DNA from: JBHGBM01 sp041946965 | GTDB lineage: Bacteria; Acidobacteriota; Terriglobia; Bryobacterales; Bryobacteraceae | Direction of reading: 5' to 3' | NCBI GenBank assembly: GCA_041946965.1 | Contig: JBHGBM010000102.1 | Span: 1-17,845, forward strand | DNA: 17,845 nucleotides | In this document: piece after piece, positions 6,864 to 14,189 of the stretch | Numbering within the stretch: the first letter of the stretch is position 1 | Layout: every line of letters begins with the position of its first letter | Notes under the pieces: model-generated | What the model saw: only the letters and a program-made list of their open reading frames with translations | What the model was told of the DNA's origin: nothing | Database searches by the model: none | Program-made: the position numbers and the translations under genes

Positions 6864-7700
6864 ATGAAGCACGCCCTGTGGTTGCTGGCGCTGGCGGCGC
6901 TCGCCGCCGAGCGGCAGGTGGATCCTACGTTCCTGCGCCGCAACCCCGCGCGGGTTGCGGAGAAGCCGGCCGACATCACCACTTTAACCTGCGGCTATAA
7001 GCCGCTGTTCGGCGCGGGAGACCCGGACGCGCGCATGTTGCGCGGCATCGCGCGCTACGGTGAGGCGCGCGTGGCCGGCGGCGGGACGTGCGAAGCGGTG
7101 AGCTATCCCGCCGAGGAACAGATCTATTACGTGCTGGAGGGTTCCGGCGTGCTGCTGCACGGCGCGGAGCAGACGCCGGTGCGCGCGGGCGATTTCCTCT
7201 ACCTCGGCCCCGGCCTGCGGCACGCCATGAGCAATCCCGGCGCGTCCCCGTGCCGGTTCCTCATCATGGGATTCCGCGTGCCCGCGGGCTCCACCGCGCC
7301 CGCCCGGCTGCCCATCGCCAACATCGCCGACGTGCCGCTACAGACGGTGGGCAACCACCCGCCCAGCACGCAATACCGGCTGATGATCGGCGACCGATCG
7401 AGCACCCGCGACAAGCTCGCGGCGGGCCTCACCGTCACCAGCCTGTTCATCATGGAATTCGCGCCCGGCGGCACCAACTTCCCCCACCACCACGAGCGCG
7501 AAGAGGAGATCTACATCCTGCTCGACGGCGAAGGCGACATGGTGGCGGGCGGCGGGATGGACGGGGTGGAAGGGCGCCACCCGGCAAAACCCGGCGACAC
7601 ATACTTTTTCCGCCTGAACTGCACGGTGGGTTTCTACAACGGCAAGACGCCGGGACGCATTCTGGCGGTGCGGTCGCTGTTTCCGTTCCCGAGGAAGTGA
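6864..7700 (+). CDS. Secreted bicupin protein
   Basis: This 278-residue protein has a signal peptide (KHALWLLALAALAAE) followed by two cupin domains. The first (about 70-145) contains EEQIYYVLEGSGVLLHG and AGDFLYLGPGLRHAMSN. The second (about 185-275) contains PHHHEREEEIYILLDGEGD and KPGDTYFF. The triple histidine PHHH and the following glutamates of the second domain look like an intact metal site. The first domain keeps only a late histidine and may be structural. Proteins of this shape bind a metal and may act as dioxygenases, isomerases or sugar binders, and the substrate cannot be inferred. The ATG at 6864 begins directly at the signal peptide and has GGGG a few bases upstream. It is divergent from the murein-peptide operon and could share regulation with it. 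Confidence 0.75.
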   Translation: MKHALWLLALAALAAERQVDPTFLRRNPARVAEKPADITTLTCGYKPLFGAGDPDARMLRGIARYGEARVAGGGTCEAVSYPAEEQIYYVLEGSGVLLHGAEQTPVRAGDFLYLGPGLRHAMSNPGASPCRFLIMGFRVPAGSTAPARLPIANIADVPLQTVGNHPPSTQYRLMIGDRSSTRDKLAAGLTVTSLFIMEFAPGGTNFPHHHEREEEIYILLDGEGDMVAGGGMDGVEGRHPAKPGDTYFFRLNCTVGFYNGKTPGRILAVRSLFPFPRK

Positions 7701-7713
7701 AAATTCAATTTTG

Positions 7714-7786
7714 GCCACGGATGGACGCGGATGAACACGGATAAGTCTTTGTCTTGAGTCTGTGTTCATCCGTGTGCATGTGTGGC
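7714..7786. repeat. Long imperfect inverted repeat (hairpin) built on a GGATGAACAC-type unit
   Basis: The arms at 7714-7741 and 7759-7786 are each 28 nt. They match as inverted repeats at 23 positions, and three of the five mismatches become G-U pairs in RNA. The loop is 17 nt. The left arm contains two 10-base units, GGATGGACGC and GGATGAACAC. Hairpins with GGATGAACACGGAT-like arms are a familiar interspersed repeat in several GC-rich phyla. It lies between the convergent bicupin and EpsI genes. A T-rich run (7788-7797) follows on the plus strand, so it may also act as a transcription terminator. No open reading frame belongs to it. Confidence 0.75.
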
Positions 7787-7828
7787 TATTCCTTTTTCCG
7801 CACCATATTAGGCAACCTTGACCTCAAC

Positions 7829-8473
7829 TCACGACGGGAGGAATGCACTCAGCTTCGGGAACATGCTGCGCACGAACGCGGCTGCCCGATCCGTGGCGGC
7901 GGCGTCATCCTGCGCCCGCACCGGAACCATTACCCGCACCATGGCGGTGTCGCTGCGGTGGTACCGGATCGAGTCCAGCACCAGCCAGATCTTTGCCGAG
8001 TATTCGCTGGCCAACACGCGGCCGTGACTCTGGTACCAGTAAAGAACCAGGTTGCGCTCGTCGCGCCGCACGACCACGTAGCGGTTGACGCGCACCCGGC
8101 CCCGTCCCGGCACATCGATGCTCATCCGGCCCGACGCGACGGGCTCGAAACCGGCGCCCGGCAGGCAATTTTTCGGCGAATGCGGCGCCTGGCCGGTGCG
8201 CTGCGAGCTGAAGTAGGCCACGAAAAGACTCACCTCCGCGCCGTTGTTGACGTAGACGCGGCTCACGCTGTCATCGGCGCGCAGCACCTCCTGGACGGAG
8301 GCTTCCATGGGGAACTCCCGCGACATCGCCCATCCATCCACCGCCACGGGCAGGGCGGCCAGCGGCTCCCGCGGCGCCGTGATCTCGCGGGGCGCGCCCT
8401 TGTAAGATAGCGCCGCCTGCGCCAGCAGGCAGACCCCGAGCACGATCGCGTGCCTCTCGCGGAAGAAACTCAT
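7829..8473 (-). CDS. epsI: EpsI family protein (exosortase-associated)
   Basis: This is a 214-residue protein with one N-terminal membrane segment (about 8-24, IVLGVCLLAQAALSY) and an extracytoplasmic EpsI domain. Family signatures are DGWAM near residue 46, HSPKNCLPGAGFE at 98-110, YWYQSHGR at 145-152, KIWLVLDSI at 161-169 and RSDTAMVRV at 173-181. H98 and C103 are the most striking conserved residues. EpsI proteins occur with exosortases in exopolysaccharide and PEP-CTERM protein-sorting loci, and are sometimes fused to the exosortase. Here the gene is separate but overlaps the exosortase stop by ATGA. I chose ATG 8473 for that overlap; the frame stays open further upstream but antisense to nothing meaningful. 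The biochemical role of EpsI is not established. Confidence 0.85.
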   Translation of the reverse strand: MSFFRERHAIVLGVCLLAQAALSYKGAPREITAPREPLAALPVAVDGWAMSREFPMEASVQEVLRADDSVSRVYVNNGAEVSLFVAYFSSQRTGQAPHSPKNCLPGAGFEPVASGRMSIDVPGRGRVRVNRYVVVRRDERNLVLYWYQSHGRVLASEYSAKIWLVLDSIRYHRSDTAMVRVMVPVRAQDDAAATDRAAAFVRSMFPKLSAFLPS

Positions 8474-9342
8474 TTCGCCCACGCCCTGGCGGCCAGCTTC
8501 AACATTCCCAGCACCGCCCGGTGAAAGACCACCAGGATGAACAGGGCCGCCATGAAGATGACCCAGCCCGAGGCCGTGTGAAAGAAGCCGTCGGCCAGTT
8601 CGGGTTTGAATTGGCTGAGCAACCCCGTCACGGTCACACGCCCGGCGTTGGCGCAGATGGCGATCGGCAGGGTGGCGAGGAACAGCACCACCTGGAGCCA
8701 TCGCCGGCGCTCCAGGAAGTGGCCGTACACCACCGAAAGAAAAGTGAGCGAGAGCAGAGAGCGTATGCCGCTGCACGCCTCCACCACCGACAGCCGCTGG
8801 TTGGCGAGCTCCAGAATGTTGCCTTCGCGCAGGACCGGAACGCCCATCCCCATCAGGGCCGCATCCGCGAGGCGGCTGGCCAGCAACTGAAGCGGAAAGG
8901 TGATCTTGCCGTAGACGATGGCCGGAATGGGCACCATGAACAGCAGCAGAAACAACGGGAAGCCAAGAAGCCGCAACACCGCGGTTCCACCCAGAAACCA
9001 CACCATGCCGGTGAGCGACACGATGAATGCGGTGCGGCCCAGAAACAACTCCGCGCCGAGCATGGCCGCATAGGACTGCGCGGCGCCGAAGACCACCAGC
9101 GCCAGCCCCCACCAGTTGGGCCGCGGCACGATCCTGAGGAGTTCCTCCCGCCGTTGCCACGCGATGTAGACGGCCACCACGGGGACGAAAAAGCCGTGAC
9201 CCATATCCTCGTCGTGGTACCACTGCCTCGCCAGCGCGGAGAGTACGGGCGCATAACACAACACCAGCAGGCTGCCAAACAACACGATGCGCTCCCATGG
9301 CATGCGCGCGGGCTGGGGAATGGAAGCGGGCGCGAGACTCAT
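8470..9342 (-). CDS. Exosortase (membrane cysteine transpeptidase family)
   Basis: This 290-residue polytopic membrane protein has about eight hydrophobic segments. The invariant triad is C190 in VEACSGIRSLL, R235 in ANAGRVTVTG and H255 in FHTASGW. Exosortases cut proteins bearing a C-terminal sorting signal (PEP-CTERM or variants) and pass them to the outer surface, usually in exopolysaccharide-producing Gram-negative bacteria. No recognisable PEP-CTERM substrate and no glycosyltransferase cluster lie in this window, so the targets must be elsewhere. The start is ATG 9342; ATG 9303 (MPWERIV) is a shorter alternative that loses a non-conserved 13-residue tail. No Shine-Dalgarno is evident, but a TATGAT box lies 12 nt upstream. 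It is the first gene of a two-gene operon with EpsI. Confidence 0.9.
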   Translation of the reverse strand: MSLAPASIPQPARMPWERIVLFGSLLVLCYAPVLSALARQWYHDEDMGHGFFVPVVAVYIAWQRREELLRIVPRPNWWGLALVVFGAAQSYAAMLGAELFLGRTAFIVSLTGMVWFLGGTAVLRLLGFPLFLLLFMVPIPAIVYGKITFPLQLLASRLADAALMGMGVPVLREGNILELANQRLSVVEACSGIRSLLSLTFLSVVYGHFLERRRWLQVVLFLATLPIAICANAGRVTVTGLLSQFKPELADGFFHTASGWVIFMAALFILVVFHRAVLGMLKLAARAWAK

Positions 9343-9354
9343 CCGTCAGTGTTC

Positions 9355-9360
9355 ATCATA
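9355..9360 (-). promoter_or_regulatory. Candidate -10 box for exosortase-EpsI
   Basis: The minus strand reads TATGAT, inside a wider AT-rich GATATATGAT, ending 12 nt before the exosortase ATG at 9342. This is the only AT-rich island in the 65-bp divergent gap. The expected leader is about 6 nt. Confidence 0.4.
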
Positions 9361-9394
9361 TATCAGTTGCGCGAAGGGCCGGGAGAGCGTGTAC

Positions 9395-9400
9395 TAGGAT
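9395..9400 (+). promoter_or_regulatory. Candidate -10 box for mntH-uspA
   Basis: TAGGAT ends exactly 7 nt before the ATG at 9408 and is embedded in TACTAGGAT. The other ATG at 9399 overlaps it, which favours 9408 as the start. No convincing -35 and no MntR- or Fur-type operator palindrome is seen. Confidence 0.3.
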
Positions 9401-9407
9401 GAAAGAT

Positions 9408-11294
9408 ATGAGCAGCGCGCCGCGTTCGCTTGCCGAAGTGCACGCCAGTGTGGGGACCGCGCATGCCTCCATCTGGAAGCGCATGTTCGCCTTCGCGGGA
9501 CCGGCATACCTGGTCAGCGTGGGCTACATGGACCCGGGCAACTGGGCCACGGACCTGGAGGGCGGCGCACGGTTCGGCTACCAGTTGCTATGGGTGCTGG
9601 TGATGTCGAACCTCATGGCCATCCTGCTCCAGACCCTCAGCGCGCGGCTCGGCATCGTATCCGGCCGCGACCTGGCGCAGGCGTGCCGCGAGACCTATCC
9701 GCGCCCGATCACCTACGCGCTCTGGGTGCTGTGCGAGATCGCCATCGCCGCCTGCGACCTGGCCGAGGTGCTGGGGGCGGCCATCGGACTCAACCTGCTG
9801 TTCCATATCCCGCTGCTCGCCGGCGTGCTGCTGACCGCGGCCGACACGCTGCTGCTGCTGTTCCTGCAAAGCCTGGGCATCCGGACGCTGGAAGCCTTCG
9901 TGCTGTCGTTGATGACCCTAACCGGCGTATCCTTCGCCGTGGAGATCCTGCTGGCGCGGCCCTCCATGGCCGAAGTGGCCACGGGTCTCGCCCCGAGCCT
10001 GACGGCCCAGAGCCTGTACGTCGCCATCGCGATGCTCGGCGCCACCGTGATGCCCCACAACCTGTACCTGCACTCGGCGCTGGTACAGACGCGCCACATC
10101 GGGACCAGCATCGCCGCCAGGCGCGCCGCCTGCCGCTACAACCTGGTGGATTCGGTGGTGGCGCTCAACGGCGCGCTGCTGGTGAACGCGGCCATCCTGG
10201 TGCTGGCGGCTACGGTGTTCTTCAAGCGGGGCATCGTGGTGACGGAGATTCAGCAGGCGCACCTGCTGCTGGCGCCGCTGCTGGGCACTTCGCTCGCCAG
10301 CACGCTGTTCGGCGTGGCGCTGCTGGCGGCGGGGCAATCCTCCACCCTGACCGGCACCATGGCGGGGCAGGTGGTGATGGAAGGCTTCCTCAACCTGCGG
10401 CTGCGGCCCTGGCTGCGGCGGCTGATCACCCGCATGCTGGCCGTGATTCCGGCGGCGCTGACGATTTATTTCGCCGGCGACAAGGGCAGCTACGACCTGC
10501 TGATCCTCAGCCAGGTGATCCTGAGCATGCAGCTCCCCTTCGCGGTCATTCCGCTGGTACACTTCACCAGCAATGAGCGGCGCATGGGGGCCTTCGCCAG
10601 CAAGTTATGGGTGCGCTGGCTGGCATGGATCGTGGCGGCCATCATCGTCGGGTTGAACGTGCGGCTGGTGTTTCTGGTGGTTGGGCAATGGCTCGCTGCC
10701 GCCGGCCCTTACCGGTTGCTGCTGTCGATTTTGATCGGCGTGCTGGGAGCGGCGCTCGTGCTCCTGTTGTTGTGGGTGGCGGCGGAGCCGTGGATTTCCC
10801 GTTTTATTCGCCGGTACGGGATTCCCTTGGGTGTTCCCGCGCCGCCCCCGCCGGCTTTCACTGTACCGGCTTACCGAAGCATCCTGGTGCCGCTCGACCA
10901 CTCGGACCTGGACCTCGCCGCCATCCGCCACGCGGCGGGCATGGCCAAGGGTTCGGCCGCCAAAGTCTACCTGATGCACGTGGAGGAAGGCGTCACCAGC
11001 CGGCTTTACGGCGAGATGGCATCCACCGCCGAGGTGGAAGCCGGCGAGGAATACCTGGAAAAAATCGCCGCCTCCCTGCGCGACGAGGGGATTCAGGTGG
11101 AATGCCGCGTGTTCTACTCCGGCCAGCCGCGGCGTGAGATCGTGCGCTACGCCCGGGAACTGCGGCCGGACCTGATCATTATGGGCGCCCACGGGCACGG
11201 CGCGCTCAAGGACCTGATCTTCGGAACCACCATCGGGCCGGTGCGGCACGAGCTGGCGGTGCCCCTTCTGATCGTGCGCGATAGTGGGACATGA
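9408..11294 (+). CDS. mntH: MntH-type NRAMP divalent metal transporter fused to a C-terminal UspA domain
   Basis: This is a 628-residue fusion. Residues 1 to about 470 are an NRAMP transporter with eleven or so membrane segments. D42-P-G-N45 in MDPGNWATD and M215-P-H-N218 in MPHNLYLHS supply the residues that bind Mn2+/Fe2+ in characterised NRAMPs. A proline-rich linker (VPAPPPPA) leads into a UspA domain at about 489-628. It begins YRSILVPLDHSDLDLAAIRH and ends with the nucleotide-binding pattern GAHGHG, then nine residues, then GP (GAHGHGALKDLIFGTTIGPV). The domain probably sits in the cytoplasm and may sense ATP or stress to modulate metal import, which is inference. ATG 9408 was chosen for the TANNNT-7-ATG spacing; ATG 9399 adds three residues. 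It is divergent from the exosortase operon. Confidence 0.92.
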   Translation: MSSAPRSLAEVHASVGTAHASIWKRMFAFAGPAYLVSVGYMDPGNWATDLEGGARFGYQLLWVLVMSNLMAILLQTLSARLGIVSGRDLAQACRETYPRPITYALWVLCEIAIAACDLAEVLGAAIGLNLLFHIPLLAGVLLTAADTLLLLFLQSLGIRTLEAFVLSLMTLTGVSFAVEILLARPSMAEVATGLAPSLTAQSLYVAIAMLGATVMPHNLYLHSALVQTRHIGTSIAARRAACRYNLVDSVVALNGALLVNAAILVLAATVFFKRGIVVTEIQQAHLLLAPLLGTSLASTLFGVALLAAGQSSTLTGTMAGQVVMEGFLNLRLRPWLRRLITRMLAVIPAALTIYFAGDKGSYDLLILSQVILSMQLPFAVIPLVHFTSNERRMGAFASKLWVRWLAWIVAAIIVGLNVRLVFLVVGQWLAAAGPYRLLLSILIGVLGAALVLLLLWVAAEPWISRFIRRYGIPLGVPAPPPPAFTVPAYRSILVPLDHSDLDLAAIRHAAGMAKGSAAKVYLMHVEEGVTSRLYGEMASTAEVEAGEEYLEKIAASLRDEGIQVECRVFYSGQPRREIVRYARELRPDLIIMGAHGHGALKDLIFGTTIGPVRHELAVPLLIVRDSGT

Positions 11295-11389
11295 CGCCAC
11301 GCGCGCGTGTCCCAGCGCCACAGAGCAGACCGTCTGGAGTCGGATAAGCCTTTTGTTATCATCGGAATATCTGTGGAAAAGCAGATGCT

Positions 11390-11932
11390 GTGAGACTTTA
11401 CGTGGTGCGCCGTCTCACATTCGCGCTGCTGGTGGCCGGATGCCTGGGTTCCGCCGCCACGCTCGAGCGTCTGAGTCTGGACGAGATGATCGAGACCTCT
11501 ACGGCGATTGTCCGCGGCCGCATCACCGGATCGTGGCCCGCCATGTCCGGCCGGATGGTCTACACCCATTACCGGCTCCAGGTGGCCGAGCGCTGGAAAG
11601 GAGGGCAGCAGGCCGAGATCGAATTCGTGGTGCCTGGCGGCACGGTCAACAACGTCCGGCAGATCGTCGACGGCGCGCCGCAGCTCAGCACGGGGCGGGA
11701 ATACTTGCTCTTCCTGTGGACCTCGAAGCTGAGCCACCTGACCTACGTCCTGGGTTTCACGCAGGGAATCTTCACCCTTTCGGGCGATGAGGCCGTACGC
11801 GACGCCAGCGCCGAGCTGATGCTGGAGCGCGGAACCGGCCGCGTGGTCCGGGGCGAGCGCATCCAGATGCGCATGCGGGACCTGGGCAGCCGCATCACCA
11901 TGCGCCTGGGCGGGAAAGGCGGGGTGCAGTAG
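11390..11932 (+). CDS. Secreted protein of unknown function, co-transcribed with the matrixin-type protease
   Basis: This is a 180-residue protein I do not recognise. The N-terminus VVRRLTFALLVAGCLGSAAT is a signal peptide, possibly of lipoprotein type because of the cysteine. The mature part has alternating beta-type strands (AIVRGRITGSWPAMSG, YTHYRLQVAERWKGG, AEIEFVVPGG), a hydrophobic LLFLWTSK strand and a basic, glycine-rich end. The RLQVAERWKGG and VVPGG phrases resemble short beta-sandwich proteins common in Acidobacteria. The start is a GTG at 11390. The AT-rich stretch 11350-11370, with TATCAT at 11357-11362, is a possible promoter. Its stop is one base before the ATG of the protease, so the two are a translation-coupled pair. 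A chaperone, inhibitor or partner of that protease is possible but unproven. Confidence 0.7.
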   Translation: MRLYVVRRLTFALLVAGCLGSAATLERLSLDEMIETSTAIVRGRITGSWPAMSGRMVYTHYRLQVAERWKGGQQAEIEFVVPGGTVNNVRQIVDGAPQLSTGREYLLFLWTSKLSHLTYVLGFTQGIFTLSGDEAVRDASAELMLERGTGRVVRGERIQMRMRDLGSRITMRLGGKGGVQ

Positions 11933-11933
11933 G

Positions 11934-14150
11934 ATGCGCGCCGCGGCACGCTTCGGGATCGCGGTCTTCCTGGCGCTGGCCCCCGCCGCGGCATATTACC
12001 ATTACAACCACTACACCACCCGCTTGGCGCCCTATCAGGCCATCCAGGAGAAGTTCGATCTGAACGTACTGCCGAACCGCACGGTGACGTTTTTCGTCAC
12101 CGATTCGGCGCAGGTGTTCTACGGTCCCAACGACAGCTTCGCCTCCGTGCTGAGCCAGGTACGGCAGGCGGCGGCGGCCTGGAACGCGGTGGAGACTTCC
12201 GACCTGCGGGTGGCGTTCGGCGGCCTGTACACCTTCGGAACCCCGCAGAACACTCCCAGCGGGATGGTGATGTTCGAGGACCTGCCGCCCGGAGTGCTGG
12301 GACTGAGCAGCCGGAACGTGGGCGTCGCCACCATGGGATCCAACGGCATGTTCGTACCCATCGCGCAGGGCATGGTCCGGCTGAACCGCAACATGACAGT
12401 GAAGCCCGGTCCCAGTTACCTGGAGAGCTTCTTCACTACCACGGTTCACGAGATGGGGCACGCGCTGGGGTTGCAGCATACGTTCACTTCGAGCGCGATG
12501 TCCACAGGCATGACCCGCACCACCTCGCGGGCCAGACCGCTCGAAGCCGACGACGTGGCGGGCATCTCGCTGCTTTACCCCGGCCGGAGCTTTGCGGCTT
12601 CCTTCGGATCCATCACCGGCCGCGTGACCACATCCGGGCAGGGCGTGCACATGGCATCGGTCGTGGCGTTGCGCCCGGCGGGTTCGGCCATCAGCACCCT
12701 GACGAACCCCGACGGCACTTACCGCATCGACGGGCTGCCCCCGGATACCTATTGGGTTTACGTCCACCCCTTGCCGCCGACGGCGGATATTGCGCTTCCG
12801 CTGGATCCGTCCGGCATGCCGGTTCCTGCGAGCGGGCCCGTTGAGACCCTGTTTTACCCGGGAACACGCGACCCGCAGCAGTTTATCCCGATCCCGGTGA
12901 CCCGTGGCGCGGTAGTCACCGGGATCGATTTTTCGGTTCAACGCCGTGATCGCGTGCCGCTTTACGACACCTTCACCTACAGCTTTGCCGGCGGCGCCTA
13001 CATCACCCCCGCGTATATGAATCCCACGGGGGCGGAAACGACCATGGTAGCCGGCGGGACCGGCCTGATGACGCCTTCGGGCCCCCCGCCGGGGCTCTCC
13101 GTGAACCTGCTGGGAGGCTTCGGCGGCGTGAACGTGCGGCCCTTCGGCGAGTACCTGGCGCTCTACTTCTATTTCCCGCCGTTTGCGGGCGCCGGGCCGC
13201 GGCACCTGCTGTTCCGGACCGCGGAGGATGCCTGGGTGCTGCCGGCGGCGCTGAGCCTGGTGCAGAAGGCTCCGCCGGTGATCGCCTCGGTGACGCCCAA
13301 CCCGGATGGCACGGTGACGGTAATCGGCTCTAACCTGGGCCCCGACAGCCGCATCTATTTCGACGGGCTGCCCGGCACGGTGCGGGCGCCGTTCAGCGGC
13401 AGCGACCAGATGGGCGCCGTTATGGTGCAGCCGCCGCCGGGCGCAAACGGTCAGATCGCGACGGTTTCGGTGGTGAATGCCGACGGCCAGCATTCCATGC
13501 TGTTGCAGGCCTTGAATCCGCCGGTGTACAACTACGGTTTTTCCGACGCCGCCAGCATTTCCCTGTCGCCGAACGTGCTGCCCGCCGGAGTTTCCTCGAT
13601 GGTGGAGATCACCGGGGTGAACACGCGCTTCGCCGATGGCCTCACCACGGTGGGCTTCGGTTCGAGCGATGTGTTCGTGCGCCGGATCTGGGTGCTGAGC
13701 CCGACGCGGCTGCTCGCCAACGTGATGGTGGCGGCGGGCGCGCCCACGGGCGTGGCGCTCCCGGTGACGGTGATGTCCGGATTCCAGACCGCATCCCAGC
13801 AGTTTGCCTTCGCCGTGCAGCCCGCCCTGCCGCGGCTGCCCTCGATCACGCTCCCGGTGGTGAACGCGAATCCCACCCTGACGGGCGTTTATCCGGGTGC
13901 GGTCGTGACGGTGTACGGCGTCAACCTTTCCACGGGTTCCAACACGACGGTCACGCTGAACGACCAGCCCGCGCAGGTGTCCTACGCCGCCCCCAACCAG
14001 ATCAACTTTGCGGTGCCCTTGGGAACGCCCGTGGGGCCGGCCATCCTGCGCATCCACAACGGCGCGGAAGCGGGCTTCCCGGTGGTGGTGCAGGTGGACG
14101 CGGCGCCGGGCGGGCAGTTCTCCTCCGGTGACGAAGTTCCCGCGCCGTAA
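11934..14150 (+). CDS. Secreted matrixin-type metalloprotease with carboxypeptidase-regulatory, IPT/TIG-like and TIGR03437 C-terminal domains
   Basis: This is a 738-residue exported protein. A hydrophobic N-terminus (FGIAVFLALAPAAAYY) serves as signal. The metzincin zinc motif HEMGHALGLQH covers residues 172-182, with H172, H176 and H182 as ligands and E173 as base. SSAMSTGM (M189 or M193) follows at the Met-turn position. A carboxypeptidase-regulatory-like beta domain occupies about 224-285 (GSITGRVTTSGQ ... NPDGTYRIDGLPPDTYWVYV). IPT/TIG-like immunoglobulin folds lie at about 445-530 (PPVIASVTPNPDG) and 539-630. The C-terminus, about 636-735, has the TIGR03437 pattern (PGAVVTVYGVNLS, PAQVSYAAPNQINFAVPL), a domain of unknown role abundant in Solibacter-like Acidobacteria. 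The Met-turn is displaced slightly, so activity is likely rather than certain. Substrate is unknown. It follows the 180-residue secreted protein by 1 bp. Confidence 0.87.
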   Translation: MRAAARFGIAVFLALAPAAAYYHYNHYTTRLAPYQAIQEKFDLNVLPNRTVTFFVTDSAQVFYGPNDSFASVLSQVRQAAAAWNAVETSDLRVAFGGLYTFGTPQNTPSGMVMFEDLPPGVLGLSSRNVGVATMGSNGMFVPIAQGMVRLNRNMTVKPGPSYLESFFTTTVHEMGHALGLQHTFTSSAMSTGMTRTTSRARPLEADDVAGISLLYPGRSFAASFGSITGRVTTSGQGVHMASVVALRPAGSAISTLTNPDGTYRIDGLPPDTYWVYVHPLPPTADIALPLDPSGMPVPASGPVETLFYPGTRDPQQFIPIPVTRGAVVTGIDFSVQRRDRVPLYDTFTYSFAGGAYITPAYMNPTGAETTMVAGGTGLMTPSGPPPGLSVNLLGGFGGVNVRPFGEYLALYFYFPPFAGAGPRHLLFRTAEDAWVLPAALSLVQKAPPVIASVTPNPDGTVTVIGSNLGPDSRIYFDGLPGTVRAPFSGSDQMGAVMVQPPPGANGQIATVSVVNADGQHSMLLQALNPPVYNYGFSDAASISLSPNVLPAGVSSMVEITGVNTRFADGLTTVGFGSSDVFVRRIWVLSPTRLLANVMVAAGAPTGVALPVTVMSGFQTASQQFAFAVQPALPRLPSITLPVVNANPTLTGVYPGAVVTVYGVNLSTGSNTTVTLNDQPAQVSYAAPNQINFAVPLGTPVGPAILRIHNGAEAGFPVVVQVDAAPGGQFSSGDEVPAP

Positions 14151-14152
14151 GC

Positions 14153-14182
14153 TGGACAGCCGCGACTCCCGCCTACTACAAT
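14153..14182 (+). promoter_or_regulatory. Sigma-70-like promoter of the GH172 gene, apparently leaderless
   Basis: TGGACA (14153-14158) is one base from TTGACA. TACAAT (14177-14182) is one base from TATAAT, and the spacer is 18 nt. The -10 ends exactly 7 nt before the ATG at 14190, so transcription would begin at or next to the start codon. No Shine-Dalgarno precedes that ATG. It is the best promoter in the window. Confidence 0.6.
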
Positions 14183-14189
14183 CTCCAAC

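Noticed and set aside
8474..9298. Upstream extension of the EpsI frame across the exosortase
   Set aside because: The extension is an out-of-frame reading of the exosortase. The ATGA overlap at 8473 and the membrane segment just after it mark the true start.
9343..9407. Manganese or iron operator, or Mn riboswitch, before mntH
   Set aside because: The 65-bp divergent gap shows no palindrome of MntR or Fur type and is too short for a riboswitch.
11286..11313. GGGACA/TGTCCC inverted repeat at the end of mntH-uspA as a terminator
   Set aside because: The stem is only 6 bp with a 16-nt loop and no T-tract, and the stop codon sits in the loop. It is plausible by chance in GC-rich DNA.
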